Below, in pieces: positions 7,586 through 9,536 of a DNA stretch of 9,536 nucleotides. The notes under the pieces were generated by a model that did no database searches, was not told where the DNA came from, and worked only from the letters and a program-made list of their open reading frames with translations. Each line of letters begins with the position of its first letter. The first letter of the stretch is position 1. Source of the stretch: Steroidobacteraceae bacterium (GTDB taxonomy: Bacteria; Pseudomonadota; Gammaproteobacteria; Steroidobacterales; Steroidobacteraceae); assembly GCA_023253235.1 (NCBI GenBank), contig JALRHE010000436.1, positions 1 to 9,536 on the forward strand, read 5' to 3'. A program made the position numbers and the translations under genes.

Positions 7586-8476
7586 TTGAAAGTCAGTCAC
7601 CATCCCGATTACTTCCTGCCACTTCCGCCCGGGCATCCGTTCCCGATGGCGAAGTACACGCTCATCTACGACTTGCTGCGTGAGCGCGGTCTGCTACCTG
7701 CATCGTCCATCGTCATTCCTGAGGAGGCTGCCCGAGAGGATCTCGCTCGGGTACACACCGAAGACTATCTGCAGCGCTTGTTCGAAACGGGTTTGTCGAC
7801 GCTGGAGCAGCGCGCACTCGGTGTGCCGTGGACGCCGCGTTTGCTCAGGCGATCACGTCTTGCGGTACAAGGTACTTTGCTCGCAACCCGGGCTGCTCTC
7901 GCGGATGGGCGAGCCGGCAACCTAGCCGGTGGCACCCATCACGCTTTCGCCGATCATGGCGAGGGCTTCTGTGTTTTGAACGATGTGGCGATCACCATTC
8001 GCCGCCTGCAGCACGAGGGGTTGCTGCGTCGTGCACTCGTCATCGATCTCGACGTTCATCAGGGCAACGGTACTGCCGCGATTTTCGAGGGTGACGAGTC
8101 GGTATTCACCTTTTCGATGCATGGTGAGCGGAACTATCCGGCGCGCAAGATGCGCTCATCTCTGGATGTCGGGCTACCGGACGGCATCGACGATGAGCGT
8201 TATCTCGAGGAGCTCGAGCGGCATTTACCGCTACTCACACAGAGTTTCAGACCCGAGGTGATCTTCTATCTCGCGGGTGTCGATGTGGCAGCGGGAGATC
8301 GCTATGGTCGTTTTGCGTTGAGCGACGCTGGCATTCGCGCGCGTGATCGTCGGGTGATCGAGTTTGCGGATCAGTTGGGCTTGCCGCTCGTGATTACACT
8401 CGCCGGCGGTTATGCAGCGGATGCTCTGCGCACGGCGCTGCTGCACAGTATCGTTTTCGAGGAGGCTATACGATGA
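7586..8476 (+). CDS. Histone deacetylase-family zinc hydrolase, class IV-like
   Basis: This 296-aa arginase/deacetylase-fold enzyme should hydrolyse an acyl-lysine or related amide with Zn. Visible active-site parts are the catalytic pair H118-H119 (GGTHHAF), ligands D156 and H158 in DLDVHQGNGT, the third ligand D233 in AGVDVAAGDRYG, and the transition-state Tyr Y276 in AGGY. The N-terminal HPFPMAKY and the GFCVLNDVAI, DLDVHQGNG and AG-D-x4-GDR-x-G strings resemble HDAC11 (class IV) more than AcuC or polyamine deacetylases. Human HDAC11 prefers long-chain acyl-lysine; whether this protein does is unknown. The start is TTG (7586) with no clear Shine-Dalgarno sequence. No ATG or GTG is available before the conserved LPLPPGH segment, and the next Met (residue 21) would cut into it. 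The gene overlaps the next one by 4 bp (ATGA). Confidence 0.92.
   Translation: MKVSHHPDYFLPLPPGHPFPMAKYTLIYDLLRERGLLPASSIVIPEEAAREDLARVHTEDYLQRLFETGLSTLEQRALGVPWTPRLLRRSRLAVQGTLLATRAALADGRAGNLAGGTHHAFADHGEGFCVLNDVAITIRRLQHEGLLRRALVIDLDVHQGNGTAAIFEGDESVFTFSMHGERNYPARKMRSSLDVGLPDGIDDERYLEELERHLPLLTQSFRPEVIFYLAGVDVAAGDRYGRFALSDAGIRARDRRVIEFADQLGLPLVITLAGGYAADALRTALLHSIVFEEAIR
8459..8465 (+). promoter_or_regulatory. Ribosome binding site of the hotdog gene
   Basis: GAGGAGG lies 7 nt before the ATG at 8473, inside the last codons of the deacylase gene. It is much stronger than anything before the TTG of the deacylase, so the second gene may be translated more efficiently than the first. Confidence 0.75.
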
Positions 8477-9006
8477 GCCGACCGCGGTTCATGCAGCGCG
8501 TATTGCGCTTTTTTGCCGAGCGTCGACTGTTGCCAGAAGCACGCATGCTCGAGTGGTATCCGCCGTTTCTCGCCATGCGTATCAAGGTTGTCCAGCTCGA
8601 TCGCGACTGGCGTGAGGTACGCATTCGATTGCCGTTGAACGCTATTTCACGTAATCCGGGTGGCGTGATGTTCGGTGGCTATCAAGCCGCGCTCGCCGAT
8701 CCGGTGCCGGCGTTGGCTTGTGCGCGAGTGTTTCCGGGTTACTCGGTGTGGACTCGTTCGATGCTGGTCGATTTCGAGTTGGGTGGCAGCACCGATCTCG
8801 AACTGCGCTTCGCTTTTCCCGAAGAGCTCGAGAAGACGATTCGTGAACAGCTCGCTCGCGATGGGCGAGCAACGCCTTCGTTCGAATACGGTTACTACTT
8901 GAATGATGGGCGACGCTGCACCCGCATCGTCAACACGGTGGCCATCAGACCGCGCGGCTACAGCAAGGCGACGACACCGCCAGCGCCGCGCGAGGGTGTC
9001 AATTGA
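8473..9006 (+). CDS. DUF4442/hotdog-fold thioesterase-like protein
   Basis: This 177-aa protein has the layout of DUF4442 (YiiD C-terminal/PaaI-like) hotdog proteins, which bind or cleave acyl-CoA or acyl-ACP thioesters in the cytoplasm. An N-terminal helical part (1-35) precedes the first strand. NPGGVMFGGYQAALADP (61-77) is the central hotdog helix with the usual N-x-x-G-x-x-[FH]-G-G pattern and D76. Strands follow at about 92-102 (VWTRSMLVDFE) and 107-116, and the last at 145-160 (DGRRCTRIVNTVAIRP). No signal peptide or membrane segment is seen. The start overlaps the deacylase stop (ATGA) and has a strong ribosome binding site, so coupling is likely. The 3' end overlaps the rpoH stop region by 8 bp on the opposite strand. 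The family assignment is from motif pattern; the substrate is unknown, and a non-catalytic binding role is possible. Confidence 0.85.
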   Translation: MSRPRFMQRVLRFFAERRLLPEARMLEWYPPFLAMRIKVVQLDRDWREVRIRLPLNAISRNPGGVMFGGYQAALADPVPALACARVFPGYSVWTRSMLVDFELGGSTDLELRFAFPEELEKTIREQLARDGRATPSFEYGYYLNDGRRCTRIVNTVAIRPRGYSKATTPPAPREGVN

Positions 9007-9536
9007 CCGCAGCGCCCTCGAGCATGAGGCCACGCAGTTTCTTGATCGCATTGGCTTCGAGCTGACGGATGCGTTCGGCTGATACACCGTATTTGGCCGC
9101 CAGATCGTGCAACGTCGCCTTCTCGGCATCGCCCGCCATCCAGCGGCTTGCCAGAATGTCGCGACTACGCGCATCGAGTGAGGCGATCGCACGAGTCAGG
9201 CTCGCATGCGCTTCATCGTCCCACTCTTCGTTCTCCACCTGCTCGGCTGGATCGGCGTCCGCCGCCGGCAGATAAGTGGCCGGTGAATAGGCTTCGTCTT
9301 CTTCCGACTCGTTGGGCGTCGGATCGAAGGACAGATCGCGCGCCGACAGGCGGCGTTCCATCTCGGTGACTTCCGCGGGCGTGACGCCGAGTTCGGTGGC
9401 GACCGCCTGAGTCTCGCTCGGCGAGAGCCAGGTCAAGTTCTTCTTCATGCGGCGCAAGTTGAAGAACAGTTTGCGTTGAGCCTTGGTGGTCGCCACTTTG
9501 ACGAGGCGCCAATTGCGTAACACGTATTCGTGGATT
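8999..9536 (-). CDS. rpoH: RNA polymerase heat-shock sigma factor (sigma-32), N-terminal part outside
   Basis: Sigma-32 directs RNA polymerase to heat-shock promoters (chaperones, proteases). The frame is open to the right edge and begins IHEYVLRNWRLVKVATTKAQ, the end of region 2 in RpoH, so this is the C-terminal 178 residues of a usual ~285. The RpoH box QRKLFFNLR, diagnostic against RpoD and RpoS, is at residues 20-28 of the visible part. Region 3 follows, then an acidic linker rich in D, E and P (about 73-105). Region 4 (LTRAIASLDARSRDILASRWM) leads into the helix-turn-helix LHDLAAKYGVSAERIRQLEANAIKKLR. The end GLMLEGAAVN is a little longer than in E. coli. Stop TGA is at 9001-8999 on the minus strand. 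The GTG at 9523 is internal (Val of IHEYV), not a start. Promoter and 5' thermosensor region lie outside the window. No terminator is seen before the opposing gene. Confidence 0.97.
   Translation of the reverse strand, partial: IHEYVLRNWRLVKVATTKAQRKLFFNLRRMKKNLTWLSPSETQAVATELGVTPAEVTEMERRLSARDLSFDPTPNESEEDEAYSPATYLPAADADPAEQVENEEWDDEAHASLTRAIASLDARSRDILASRWMAGDAEKATLHDLAAKYGVSAERIRQLEANAIKKLRGLMLEGAAVN

Noticed and set aside
7585..7611. Sigma-32-like promoter match: CTTGAA, 13 bp, CCCGATTA, near the start of the deacylase gene.
   Set aside because: It would start transcription near 7617, inside the gene and after codons for the conserved LPLPPGH segment, and no in-frame restart keeps that segment. 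The match is probably chance, although rpoH is close by.
9521..9523. GTG at 9523 (minus strand) as the rpoH start.
   Set aside because: The frame continues to the window edge with IHEY, which joins exactly to VLRNWR in RpoH region 2, so the gene is cut by the window rather than starting here.

Overview
The window looks like a chromosomal segment of a gammaproteobacterium. The best taxonomic marker is the partial rpoH at the right edge: it carries the RpoH box QRKLFFNLR and aligns from memory along its whole length with E. coli RpoH. GC is moderately high. I see no tRNA, rRNA, insertion sequence, CRISPR array or phage gene.

Layout. (1) 1-5074, plus strand: gltB (5' end outside the window) and gltD, the two subunits of NADPH-dependent glutamate synthase. 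They are 14 bp apart, with a strong ribosome binding site touching the gltB stop. GltD is of the Bacillus/Gram-positive type rather than the enterobacterial/pseudomonad type, and codon choice shifts between gltB and gltD, so lateral acquisition is plausible. (2) 5075-5367: a 293-bp non-coding interval. It holds a 12-bp-stem intrinsic terminator and, on the minus strand, a good sigma70-like promoter. Promoter and terminator bracket a GC-rich, foldable stretch of about 220 nt, and a CRP-like site lies upstream of the promoter. I read this as a candidate free-standing small RNA, and it is the most interesting item here. (3) 5368-7540, minus strand: a Spinster-like MFS transporter followed by an uncharacterised 256-aa protein, very probably one operon. 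(4) 7586-9006, plus strand: a class IV-like (HDAC11-like) zinc deacylase starting at TTG, overlapping by 4 bp a DUF4442/hotdog thioesterase-like gene. (5) 8999-9536, minus strand: the 3' part of rpoH, converging on the thioesterase-like gene. The two stop codons lie inside one 8-bp palindrome.

How the genes work together. GltB and GltD form one enzyme that makes two glutamates from glutamine and 2-oxoglutarate. The deacylase and the hotdog protein are translationally coupled and may both act on acyl groups (inference). The transporter and the 256-aa protein probably share a substrate that cannot be named from sequence. The deacylase operon and rpoH are convergent with no space for a terminator, so their transcripts should overlap.
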